A DNA stretch of 5,714 nt from Oscillibacter sp. (lineage in GTDB: Bacteria; Bacillota; Clostridia; Oscillospirales; Oscillospiraceae), in assembly GCA_022796315.1 (NCBI GenBank), contig JAAWIL010000133.1:1-5714 (forward strand), given 5' to 3'. This document shows, piece after piece, positions 1-5,714 of this stretch. Position 1 is the stretch's first letter. Each line of letters opens with the position of its first letter. The notes under the pieces were generated by a model that was not told where the DNA came from, made no database searches, and saw only the letters and a list, made by a program, of their open reading frames with translations. The translations under genes and the position numbers were made by a program.

Positions 1-1123
1 CATCCCCGCCAGCCCCAGGCAGCAGCTGGGCTCCTGCTCCATCGCCGTGCAGCAGATGGTGGCCATCGCCCGGGCGGTGGATATGGAGTGCAAGGTGCTG
101 ATTCTGGACGAACCCACCTCCTCCCTGGATGAGCAGGAGGTGCAGAAGCTCTTCGGCCTCATGCGGGATCTCCGGGCCAAGGGCGTGGGCATCATCTTCG
201 TCACCCACTTCCTGGAGCAGGTCTACGAGGTCTGCGACCGGATTACCGTCCTCCGGGACGGCCAGCTGGTGGGGGAGTATGTCATTGAGGACCTGCCCCG
301 GGTGAAGCTGGTCAGCAAGATGCTGGGCAAGGAGCTGGACGACATGGCCGACATCAAGGGCGAGTCCGGCGGCGTGGCCGTCGGCGGGGAGGAGGCCCCC
401 GTGCTGGAGGCCCGGGGCCTGTGCAGCAGCGCGGGCATCAAGCCCTTTGACTTCTCCATCCGCAAGGGGGAGGTCAACGGCTTCACGGGCCTCCTGGGCT
501 CCGGCCGCAGCGAGTGCGTCCGGGCCATCTTCGGCGCGGACCACGTCACCGGCGGCACGGTCAAAATGGACGGCAGAGAGGTCAAGATCAAAAAGCCCCT
601 GGACGCCATGAAGCAGGGCATCGGGTATCTCCCCGAGGACCGGAAGGGCGACGGCATCGTGGGCGACCTCTCCGTCCGGGAGAACATCATCCTGGCCTAC
701 CAGGTGATGAAGGGCTTCTTCCACCCCGTCTCCCGGGCCCAGGCGGAGACCTTTGCCGACAACTACATCAAGCTCCTGGAGATCAAGACCGCCTCGGCGG
801 ACACCCCCATCAAGTCCCTCTCCGGCGGCAACCAGCAAAAGTGCATCCTGGCCCGGTGGCTCCTGACGGAGCCCAAGTACCTGATCCTGGACGAACCCAC
901 CCGGGGCATCGACATCGGTACGAAAATTGAGATTCAAAAGCTGGTTCTGCGCCTGGCGGAACAGGGTACCAGCGTGACCTTTATCTCCTCGGAGATTGAT
1001 GAGATGCTGCGCACCTGTTCCCGCCTCATCGTCATGCGGGACCGGAAGGCGGTGGGCCAGCTCTCCGGAGAGGACCTGACCCAGACGAAGATCATGGCGA
1101 CAATTGCGGGAGGTGACGAATGA
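1..1123 (+). CDS. ytfR: Sugar ABC transporter ATP-binding protein, YtfR-type double NBD (5' partial)
   Basis: This is the cytoplasmic ATPase subunit of a CUT2-family sugar importer. The reading frame is open from the window edge (first whole codon at base 2), so the gene starts upstream; the GTG at 47 is an internal Val codon, not a start. About 373 residues are visible of the roughly 500 usual for the family, so the first domain's Walker A is missing. Visible in order: NBD1 signature CSIAVQQ (35-55), Walker B LILDEP (from about 98), switch histidine in VTH (200-208), a Gly/Glu-rich linker (about 340-400), NBD2 P-loop GLLGSGRSE (488-514), signature LSGGNQQK (818-841), Walker B LILDEP (881-898), and SSE at 986-994 in place of the second switch histidine. 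NBD2 thus lacks the Walker A lysine and the histidine, as is usual in this family, so NBD1 probably does most of the hydrolysis. Blocks such as QQMVAIARAVD, LDQVYE-like LEQVYE and VMRDRK match E. coli YtfR as I remember it. The stop overlaps the next gene's start. The substrate is inferred from context. Confidence 0.93.
   Translation, partial: IPASPRQQLGSCSIAVQQMVAIARAVDMECKVLILDEPTSSLDEQEVQKLFGLMRDLRAKGVGIIFVTHFLEQVYEVCDRITVLRDGQLVGEYVIEDLPRVKLVSKMLGKELDDMADIKGESGGVAVGGEEAPVLEARGLCSSAGIKPFDFSIRKGEVNGFTGLLGSGRSECVRAIFGADHVTGGTVKMDGREVKIKKPLDAMKQGIGYLPEDRKGDGIVGDLSVRENIILAYQVMKGFFHPVSRAQAETFADNYIKLLEIKTASADTPIKSLSGGNQQKCILARWLLTEPKYLILDEPTRGIDIGTKIEIQKLVLRLAEQGTSVTFISSEIDEMLRTCSRLIVMRDRKAVGQLSGEDLTQTKIMATIAGGDE
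1108..1116 (+). promoter_or_regulatory. Ribosome binding site for the first permease, with start/stop overlap
   Basis: GGGAGGTGA closely matches the anti-Shine-Dalgarno sequence and lies inside the last codons of the ATPase gene. Two adjacent ATGs follow, at 1120 and 1123. The GGAGG core is 6 bases before the first and 9 before the second, so both are usable. Starting at 1120 gives a 4-base ATGA overlap with the ATPase stop, which suggests coupled translation. Confidence 0.8.
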
Positions 1124-2235
1124 TGACGCCGGTAAAAACCCCGGAACCCCAAGTGAAGCGGCCCGGCGAGAGCTTTTTTAAGCGGCTCGTCCGGCAGCAG
1201 CTCTTTATTCCCTTCGCGGCCCTGGCCCTGCTGGTGCTGTTCAACCTGATCGCGGACCCGTCCTTTTTCGCGGTCACCGTCAAGGAGAACAGCCTGGGCA
1301 ACCCGGTGCTCAGCGGCAACATCATCTCCGTGCTGGACAACGCCTCGGAGCTGGTGATTCTGGCCATCGGCATGACCCTGGTCACCGCCTCCTCCGGCGG
1401 GCAGGACATCTCCGTGGGCGCCACCATGGCCATCGCCGGAAGCGTGATCCTGCGGATGGTCTGCGGCGGACAGGTTACCGCCGATACCCTTCAGATGCCC
1501 CTGTTCCTGGCCGTTCTCATCGGCATCGCGGTCACCGCCCTGTTCGGCGCGTTCAACGGCACGCTGGTGGCCTATTTCAAGATCCAGCCCATGGTGGCGA
1601 CCCTGATCATGTTCACCGCCGGGCGCTCCATCGCCGCCTGGATCAACAACAACCAGCTGCCCATCGTGAACGATATCTCCTTTAAGTACGCGGGCACCTT
1701 CCTGCCCGGCATCCCGGTGCCCACCCCCATTTTCATCACCGCCCTTGTCATTCTGCTGTTCTGGCTGGTCCTGAAGTTCACCACCCTGGGCCTCTACACC
1801 CAGTCGGTGGGCATCAACGCCAATTCCTCCCGGCTCAACGGCCTGGACCCGCAGAAGATCAAGCTGCTCACCTATGTCATTCTGGGCGTATGCGTGGCGG
1901 TGGCGGGCTTCATCCGGGTCAGCCGCAGCGGCTCCATCAACTACTCCCGCATCGCGGAGAACATCGAGATGGATGCCATCCTGGCGGTGGCCCTGGGAGG
2001 CAACGCCCTCTCCGGCGGCAAGTTCAACATCTACGGCTCCATCCTGGGGGCCTATGTCATCCAGTTCCTCACCACCACGCTCTACAAGTATGAGGTGCCC
2101 TCCACGGCCCTGCCCGCCTACAAGGCGGTGGTGGTGATCCTGCTGGTGGTCCTCAGCGCCCCGGTGGTGCGGAGCAAGATGGCCAGCCTGCGGTTCCAGC
2201 TCAAGGCGGACAACATCGCAAAGGAGGCGAAGTGA
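1120..2235 (+). CDS. ytfT: Sugar ABC transporter permease, YtfT-like (first of a heterodimeric pair)
   Basis: This is an inner-membrane channel subunit of a CUT2 (BPD_transp_2) sugar importer, 371 residues if started at 1120. A short charged N-terminal tail is followed by hydrophobic segments near residues 28-46, 76-90, 101-117, 128-153, 157-175, 203-222, 249-266, 288-318 and 333-347. Family landmarks are AIGMTLV, a DISVG loop (residues 96-100), the KIQPMVATL stretch after TM4 (154-162), AVGIN-like SVGIN, and EMDAILAVALGGNALSGG (283-300). These resemble E. coli YtfT as remembered, including LKIQPFVATL and LELDAILAVVIGG. The conserved GGIDLSVG loop reads SSGGQDISVG here, with one extra residue and Gln for Ile. 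It pairs with the next gene, and their different sequences argue for a heterodimer. Sugar specificity cannot be read from the permease; the neighbouring araA suggests arabinose. Confidence 0.93.
   Translation: MMTPVKTPEPQVKRPGESFFKRLVRQQLFIPFAALALLVLFNLIADPSFFAVTVKENSLGNPVLSGNIISVLDNASELVILAIGMTLVTASSGGQDISVGATMAIAGSVILRMVCGGQVTADTLQMPLFLAVLIGIAVTALFGAFNGTLVAYFKIQPMVATLIMFTAGRSIAAWINNNQLPIVNDISFKYAGTFLPGIPVPTPIFITALVILLFWLVLKFTTLGLYTQSVGINANSSRLNGLDPQKIKLLTYVILGVCVAVAGFIRVSRSGSINYSRIAENIEMDAILAVALGGNALSGGKFNIYGSILGAYVIQFLTTTLYKYEVPSTALPAYKAVVVILLVVLSAPVVRSKMASLRFQLKADNIAKEAK
2221..2227 (+). promoter_or_regulatory. Ribosome binding site for the second permease
   Basis: AAGGAGG sits within the last codons of the first permease gene, 9 bases before the ATG at 2237. 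It fixes that ATG as the start. Only one base separates the preceding TGA (2233-2235) from the ATG, so the two permeases are probably made in step. Confidence 0.8.
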
Positions 2236-2236
2236 T

Positions 2237-3295
2237 ATGACGACCACTGCTGCCAAGGCGCCCCGTCTCAAGGCCCACCGGGAGATCTCGGACACCAATC
2301 TGCTGCTTACCATCACCGTGCTGGTCTTCTTCGCTTTGTACCTGTCCGCCGTTGTGTTCCTGGGCGGAGGCTTTGCCAAGCCCCAGAACTTCCTGAATAT
2401 TCTGAACAACAACGCCTCCCTGATCGTCCTGTCCTGCGGCATGAGCATCGTCATGATCACAGGGGGAATCGACATCAGTGTGGGAGCCGTCACCGGCCTG
2501 GTCTGCATGGCCGGGGCGGTGAACCTGGAACAGCAGGGCGGCAATATCCTGACGGTCCTGCTCATCGGCCTGGGCATTGGCCTGGCCTTTGGGCTGGTGC
2601 AGGGGTATCTGGTGGCCTATCTGGAGATCCAGCCTTTCATCGTGTCCCTGGCGGGCATGTTCTTCGCCAAGGGCATGACCACCATCGTCAGCAAGGAGCC
2701 CATCCGGGTGACCAGCGAGGGCTTCCTGGCGGTGAAGGATACCCGGATCTTCGTCCCGGGCCTGGGCTCCAACAACAAGCTGGGCCAGTACATCCCGGCC
2801 TATGTGGAGGTGGGCGTCATCATCGCCCTGCTGGCGGTGGTGCTCCTCTTCTGCCTCCTGCGCTGGACCAGGCTGGGCCGCGGCTTCTACGCCGTGGGCG
2901 GAAACAGCCAGAGCGCCAACATGCTGGGCATCAACGTGCGCCGGACCAAGTTCCTGGCCCATGTGCTGTGCAGCCTCCTGGCGGGCCTGGGCGGCATCCT
3001 CTACTTCCTCCACGTGGGCAGCGGAGATGTGGCCAACGGCGCGGGAGACGAGATGAACGCCATCGCCTCCTCCATCATCGGAGGAACCCTGCTCACCGGC
3101 GGCGTGGGCAACGTGGCGGGCACCTTCTTTGGCGTCATGAGCCTGAACACCATCAAGCGCATCGTCTCCTCCCTGGGCTTTGACGAGGCCTGGTGGTCCA
3201 ATATCACCGTGGCCGCCATGCTCTGCCTGTTCCTGGTGATTCAGAGCATCGTGCTGATGCGCAAAAATACCGGCGGCAAGGAGGGCGGAAAATGA
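2237..3295 (+). CDS. yjfF: Sugar ABC transporter permease, YjfF-like (second of a heterodimeric pair)
   Basis: This is the second inner-membrane channel subunit of the same CUT2 importer, 352 residues, a normal length for the family. Its first hydrophobic segment is at about residues 22-42, and the canonical TGGIDISVG loop is at 75-83. Marks of the YjfF branch follow: LAGMFF (138-143) leading into a VSKEPI segment, AVGGNSQSANMLGI (an AIGGNATSANLMGI block in E. coli YjfF as I recall it), MNAIASSIIGGTLLTGGVG, and a C-terminal WW (319-320) before the last hydrophobic stretch (323-341). A basic tail of lysines and glycines ends the protein. It directly follows the YtfT-like gene and overlaps the kinase start by ATGA (3292-3295). 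This subunit keeps the usual GGID loop while its partner does not, so the two halves of the channel are not equivalent. Assignment to the YjfF branch is strong; the substrate is inferred. Confidence 0.93.
   Translation: MTTTAAKAPRLKAHREISDTNLLLTITVLVFFALYLSAVVFLGGGFAKPQNFLNILNNNASLIVLSCGMSIVMITGGIDISVGAVTGLVCMAGAVNLEQQGGNILTVLLIGLGIGLAFGLVQGYLVAYLEIQPFIVSLAGMFFAKGMTTIVSKEPIRVTSEGFLAVKDTRIFVPGLGSNNKLGQYIPAYVEVGVIIALLAVVLLFCLLRWTRLGRGFYAVGGNSQSANMLGINVRRTKFLAHVLCSLLAGLGGILYFLHVGSGDVANGAGDEMNAIASSIIGGTLLTGGVGNVAGTFFGVMSLNTIKRIVSSLGFDEAWWSNITVAAMLCLFLVIQSIVLMRKNTGGKEGGK
3278..3284 (+). promoter_or_regulatory. Ribosome binding site that sets the kinase start
   Basis: AAGGAGG lies 7 bases before the ATG at 3292 and inside the final codons of the permease gene. 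It supports 3292 as the kinase start rather than the in-frame ATG at 3193, which would add 33 unrelated residues overlapping the permease. The stop and start share ATGA at 3292-3295. Confidence 0.85.
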
Positions 3296-4818
3296 ACACC
3301 TGCTTAGGGATCGAGCTGGGCTCCACCCGCATCAAGGCGGTTTCCATTGACGAGGCCTTTCAGCCCGTCTCCTCCGGGGACTACACCTGGGCCTCCCGGT
3401 TTGAGAACGGCGTGTGGACCTACCCCCTGGAGGAGGTCTGGACCGGCCTGAAGGCGGCAATTGCCCAGGTGGAAGACCGGGAACACGTGGCCGCCATGGG
3501 CGTTTCCGCCATGATGCACGGGTATCTGGCCTTTGACAGGGACTGGAATCTGCTGACCCCCTTCCGCACCTGGCAGTGTACCATCACCGGCCCGGCGGCG
3601 GCGGAGCTGACGGAGCTCTTTGGATTCAACATCCCCCAGCGCTGGAGCGCCGCCCACCTCTATCAGGCGCTGCTGAACGGCGAGGAGCATCTGGCCGGGA
3701 TCGCCCACATCACCACCCTGGCAGGCTATGTCCACTACATGCTCACCGGCGTGAACGCCGTGGGCATCGGCGAGGCGTCGGGGATGTTCCCCATCGACAG
3801 CGCCGCCCTGGACTACGACGCCGGGATGCTGGCGAAGTTTGACGCGCTGCCGAAGGTGCAGGGCCTCTCCTGGAAGCTCCGGGACCTGCTCCCGAAGGTC
3901 CTGACCGCCGGAACCCCCGCCGGGACGCTCACGGAATCCGGCGCGGCCCTGCTGGACGGCCTGCTGGCCCCGGGCATCCCCGTCGCTCCGGCGGAGGGGG
4001 ACGCGGGCACCGGCATGACCGCCACCAACGCCGTGGCCCCCCGGACGGGCAACGTCTCCGCCGGGACATCCATCTTCTCCATGGTGGTTCTGGAGAAGCC
4101 CCTGAAGCAGGTCTATGAGGAGATCGACCTGGTGACCACCCCCACCGGGGCCCCGGTGGCCATGGTCCACTGCAACAACTGCACCAACGACACCAATGCC
4201 TGGGTCGGCGTGCTGGGAGAGGCGGCCCGCCTCTTCGGCGCGGACCCCACCCCCGGAGAGCTGTATACCAAGCTCTACGAGAAGAGCCTGGAGGGGGACC
4301 CGGACTGCGGCGGCGTGCTGGTGTGCAACTATCTGGCGGGGGAGGGCGTCACCCATATGGACGCGGGCCGTCCCCTGGCGGCCCGGACCCCGGAGAGCCG
4401 CTTTACCCTGGCCAACTTCTTCAAGGCCCAGCTCTACGCCACCATGTCCACCTTGAAAATCGGCATGGACATCCTGGCAAAAGAGGGCGTGGCCATTGAC
4501 TCCCTGACGGGCCATGGCGGACTGTTCAAGACCCCGATGGTGGGCCAGAGCTACCTGGCTGCCGCCTGCGGCGCTCCGGTGACCTGCATGGAGACCGCCG
4601 GGGAGGGCGGCCCCTACGGCATGGCCCTGCTGGCGGCGTACCTGCTGCGCAGGGAGGAGGGCGAGCGGCTGGAGGACTTCCTGAGCCGCCGGGTGTTCGC
4701 CGGAGCCTCCGGGACCACCGTTCCGCCCAGTCCCGCCCTGGCGGAGGGCTTCAACACCTACATCCAGCGGTACCAGGCTCTGCTCGAGGTGGAGCGGGCC
4801 GCTGTGGAACACCTGTAA
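3292..4818 (+). CDS. FGGY-family carbohydrate kinase, probable L-ribulokinase (xylulokinase-like)
   Basis: This is a cytoplasmic ATP-dependent sugar kinase of 508 residues. From its position before araA, it probably phosphorylates L-ribulose to L-ribulose 5-phosphate. The actin-like fold is visible as an N-terminal phosphate loop GIELGSTRIK (6-15), substrate-site-like SAMMHGYLAFD (72-82), a probable catalytic Asp237 in AEGDAGTGM, a second phosphate motif SAGTS (256-260), GHGGLFKTP (407-415), and the late glycine-rich GEGGPYGMALLAA (437-449). The MHG motif and the Asp context resemble xylulokinase (XylB, Met77/His78 and Asp233 in E. coli) more than classical AraB, which is also longer at about 560 residues. 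A CNNCTND motif (294-300) looks like a subfamily mark. The gene overlaps the permease upstream and stops 12 bases before araA, in the same reading phase. Xylulokinase or another ketose kinase remains possible. Codon 5 is TTA, rare in this GC-rich context. Confidence 0.88.
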   Translation: MNTCLGIELGSTRIKAVSIDEAFQPVSSGDYTWASRFENGVWTYPLEEVWTGLKAAIAQVEDREHVAAMGVSAMMHGYLAFDRDWNLLTPFRTWQCTITGPAAAELTELFGFNIPQRWSAAHLYQALLNGEEHLAGIAHITTLAGYVHYMLTGVNAVGIGEASGMFPIDSAALDYDAGMLAKFDALPKVQGLSWKLRDLLPKVLTAGTPAGTLTESGAALLDGLLAPGIPVAPAEGDAGTGMTATNAVAPRTGNVSAGTSIFSMVVLEKPLKQVYEEIDLVTTPTGAPVAMVHCNNCTNDTNAWVGVLGEAARLFGADPTPGELYTKLYEKSLEGDPDCGGVLVCNYLAGEGVTHMDAGRPLAARTPESRFTLANFFKAQLYATMSTLKIGMDILAKEGVAIDSLTGHGGLFKTPMVGQSYLAAACGAPVTCMETAGEGGPYGMALLAAYLLRREEGERLEDFLSRRVFAGASGTTVPPSPALAEGFNTYIQRYQALLEVERAAVEHL

Positions 4819-4824
4819 GGAGGA
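4817..4824 (+). promoter_or_regulatory. Ribosome binding site for araA
   Basis: AAGGAGGA begins within the kinase TAA stop codon and its GGAGG core ends 7 bases before the ATG at 4831. It is a strong site with ideal spacing and fixes the araA start. The 12-base gap between stop and start has no room for a promoter or terminator, so the two genes are co-transcribed. Confidence 0.85.
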
Positions 4825-4830
4825 ACAGCT

Positions 4831-5714
4831 ATGAGACAATATCAGTTCTGGTTTGTGGTGGGCAGTCAGTTCCTGTACGGCCCCGAGGTGCTGGACACCG
4901 TGGCCGCCCGGGCCGCCGAGATGGCGGAGAAGCTGAGCGCCGTCCTGCCCTATCCCCTGGTCTACAAGGTCACGGCGAAGACCAACCAGGAGATTGCCCA
5001 GGTCTGCAAGGAGGCCAATTACGACGATTCCTGCGCCGGAGTCATCACCTGGTGCCACACCTTCAGCCCCAGCAAGATGTGGATCAACGGCCTGGCGGAC
5101 CTCCGGAAGCCCTGGTGCCACTTCGCCACCCAGTACAACCGGGAGATTCCCAACGAGGAAATCGACATGGACTTCATGAACCTGAACCAGGCCGCCCACG
5201 GCGACCGGGAGCACGGCTTCCTGGGGGCCCGCCTGCGGAAGCCCCGGAAGGTCATCGCCGGATACTGGCAGGACGGGGATGTCCAGGCCCGGGTCGGCAG
5301 CTGGATGAAGGCCGCCGTGGGCGCGGCGGTGTCCAAGTCCATGAAGGTCATGCGCTTTGGGGACAACATGCGGGAGGTGGCCGTCACCGAGGGCGACAAG
5401 GTAGAAGTCCAGGCCAAGCTGGGCTGGCAGGTGAACACCTGGGCCGTGGGCGACCTGGTGAAGGTGATGAACGCCGTCACCGAGGAGGAGATCGATGCCC
5501 TGATGGAGACCTACAAGGCCAGCTACGACATTGCCACCGGCAAGACCGACGCCATCCGCTACCAGGCCCGGGAGGAGATCGCCATCAGGAAGATGATGGA
5601 CGCCGAGGGGTGTCTGGCCTTCTCCAACACCTTCCAGGACCTGTACGGCATGGAGCAGCTCCCCGGCCTGGCCAGCCAGCACCTGATGGCCCAGGGCTAC
5701 GGCTACGGCGGCGA
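4831..5714 (+). CDS. araA: L-arabinose isomerase AraA (3' partial)
   Basis: L-arabinose isomerase (EC 5.3.1.4) is a cytoplasmic Mn-dependent enzyme that interconverts L-arabinose and L-ribulose, the first step of arabinose breakdown. The open frame runs off the window after 294 residues of the usual 490-500. The sequence aligns closely with remembered E. coli and B. subtilis AraA: FVVGSQFLYGPE (8-19), CAGVITWCHTFSPSKMWINGL (68-88 region), IDMDFMNLNQAAHGDRE (111-127), RFGDNMREVAVTEGDKV (175-191), NTWAVGDLVKVMN, and LPGLASQHLMAQGYGYGG at the end. Substrate-pocket equivalents of E. coli Gln16, Leu18, Tyr19, Gln125, His128, Met185 and Phe279 are Gln13, Leu15, Tyr16, Gln120, His123, Met180 and Phe268. 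The last two bases (GA) begin the codon aligned with catalytic Glu306. The metal ligands farther on are outside the window. FSNTF replaces the FTTTF of E. coli and FTTSF of B. subtilis. Identity is very secure. Confidence 0.97.
   Translation, partial: MRQYQFWFVVGSQFLYGPEVLDTVAARAAEMAEKLSAVLPYPLVYKVTAKTNQEIAQVCKEANYDDSCAGVITWCHTFSPSKMWINGLADLRKPWCHFATQYNREIPNEEIDMDFMNLNQAAHGDREHGFLGARLRKPRKVIAGYWQDGDVQARVGSWMKAAVGAAVSKSMKVMRFGDNMREVAVTEGDKVEVQAKLGWQVNTWAVGDLVKVMNAVTEEEIDALMETYKASYDIATGKTDAIRYQAREEIAIRKMMDAEGCLAFSNTFQDLYGMEQLPGLASQHLMAQGYGYGG

Noticed and set aside
47..49. GTG as the start of the ATPase gene
   Set aside because: The frame is open to the window edge, and the codon falls in the middle of the NBD1 signature motif, so it is an internal Val. 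The gene is simply cut by the window.
934..2577. A 547-codon open frame on the minus strand opposite the ATPase end and first permease
   Set aside because: It is codon-aligned with the first permease and arises from the same lack of TTA, CTA and TCA codons. The product has no recognisable domain and an Asp/Gly/His/Gln-biased composition.
2201..3013. A 270-codon minus-strand open frame opposite the second permease
   Set aside because: Another high-GC shadow; its composition (Ala, Gln, His, Glu, Asp) is that of an antisense reading, with no supporting ribosome site or family motif.
3193..3291. In-frame upstream ATG that would extend the kinase by 33 residues
   Set aside because: The extension overlaps the conserved end of the YjfF-like permease in another frame and precedes the kinase phosphate loop with unrelated residues. 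A good ribosome site 7 bases before 3292 and the usual ATGA overlap favour the shorter protein.
4816..4830. Possible terminator or promoter between the kinase and araA
   Set aside because: The 12 bases between stop and start are filled by the ribosome site; there is no inverted repeat, T-run or room for promoter boxes.
3304..5682. A 792-codon open frame on the minus strand opposite the kinase and araA
   Set aside because: Its triplets coincide exactly with the sense codons of both genes, which share a phase. Antisense stops would need TTA, CTA or TCA sense codons, which the GC-rich codon use avoids. The translation is low-complexity, rich in Gly, His, Gln and Val, with no family resemblance, while the sense strand encodes clear enzymes.
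1..5714. CRISPR, toxin-antitoxin, phage, insertion sequence or RNA gene content
   Set aside because: Virtually every base belongs to one of five recognisable catabolic genes. I saw no repeat arrays, terminal inverted repeats, transposase motifs or tRNA/rRNA-like stretches by eye.

Overview
The window is a GC-rich, tightly packed stretch from what looks like a pentose-utilisation operon of a Gram-positive anaerobe. A high-GC clostridial lineage such as Oscillospiraceae is my best guess. It rests on strong G+C preference at third codon positions, near-perfect AAGGAGG ribosome sites, and the style of the proteins; it is inference, not proof. All five genes lie on the + strand, and there is no intergenic gap larger than 12 bases. 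I see no terminator, promoter, RNA gene, repeat or mobile element.

Layout. Bases 1-1123 hold the C-terminal three quarters of a double-domain sugar ABC transporter ATPase of the YtfR type; its start lies before the window. Bases 1120-2235 and 2237-3295 encode two different permeases, YtfT-like then YjfF-like, which would form a heterodimeric channel. Bases 3292-4818 encode an FGGY-family sugar kinase of about 508 residues. Bases 4831-5714 encode the first 294 residues of L-arabinose isomerase (AraA), cut by the window edge just before an expected catalytic glutamate. The gene order ATPase-permease-permease matches the E. coli ytfR-ytfT-yjfF part of the galactofuranose transporter. The substrate-binding protein would be expected upstream, and L-ribulose-5-phosphate epimerase (araD) or a regulator elsewhere.

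How the genes fit together. The transporter would import a pentose, AraA would convert L-arabinose to L-ribulose, and the kinase would phosphorylate L-ribulose for entry to the pentose phosphate pathway. Two points merit a second look. The transporter is of a type known for furanose sugars, but it is wired here to arabinose metabolism. The kinase has xylulokinase-like substrate motifs rather than those I recall for classical AraB, so it may be a non-orthologous ribulokinase. I found no clearly new class of system; the window reads as a well-organised catabolic operon with some unusual components.
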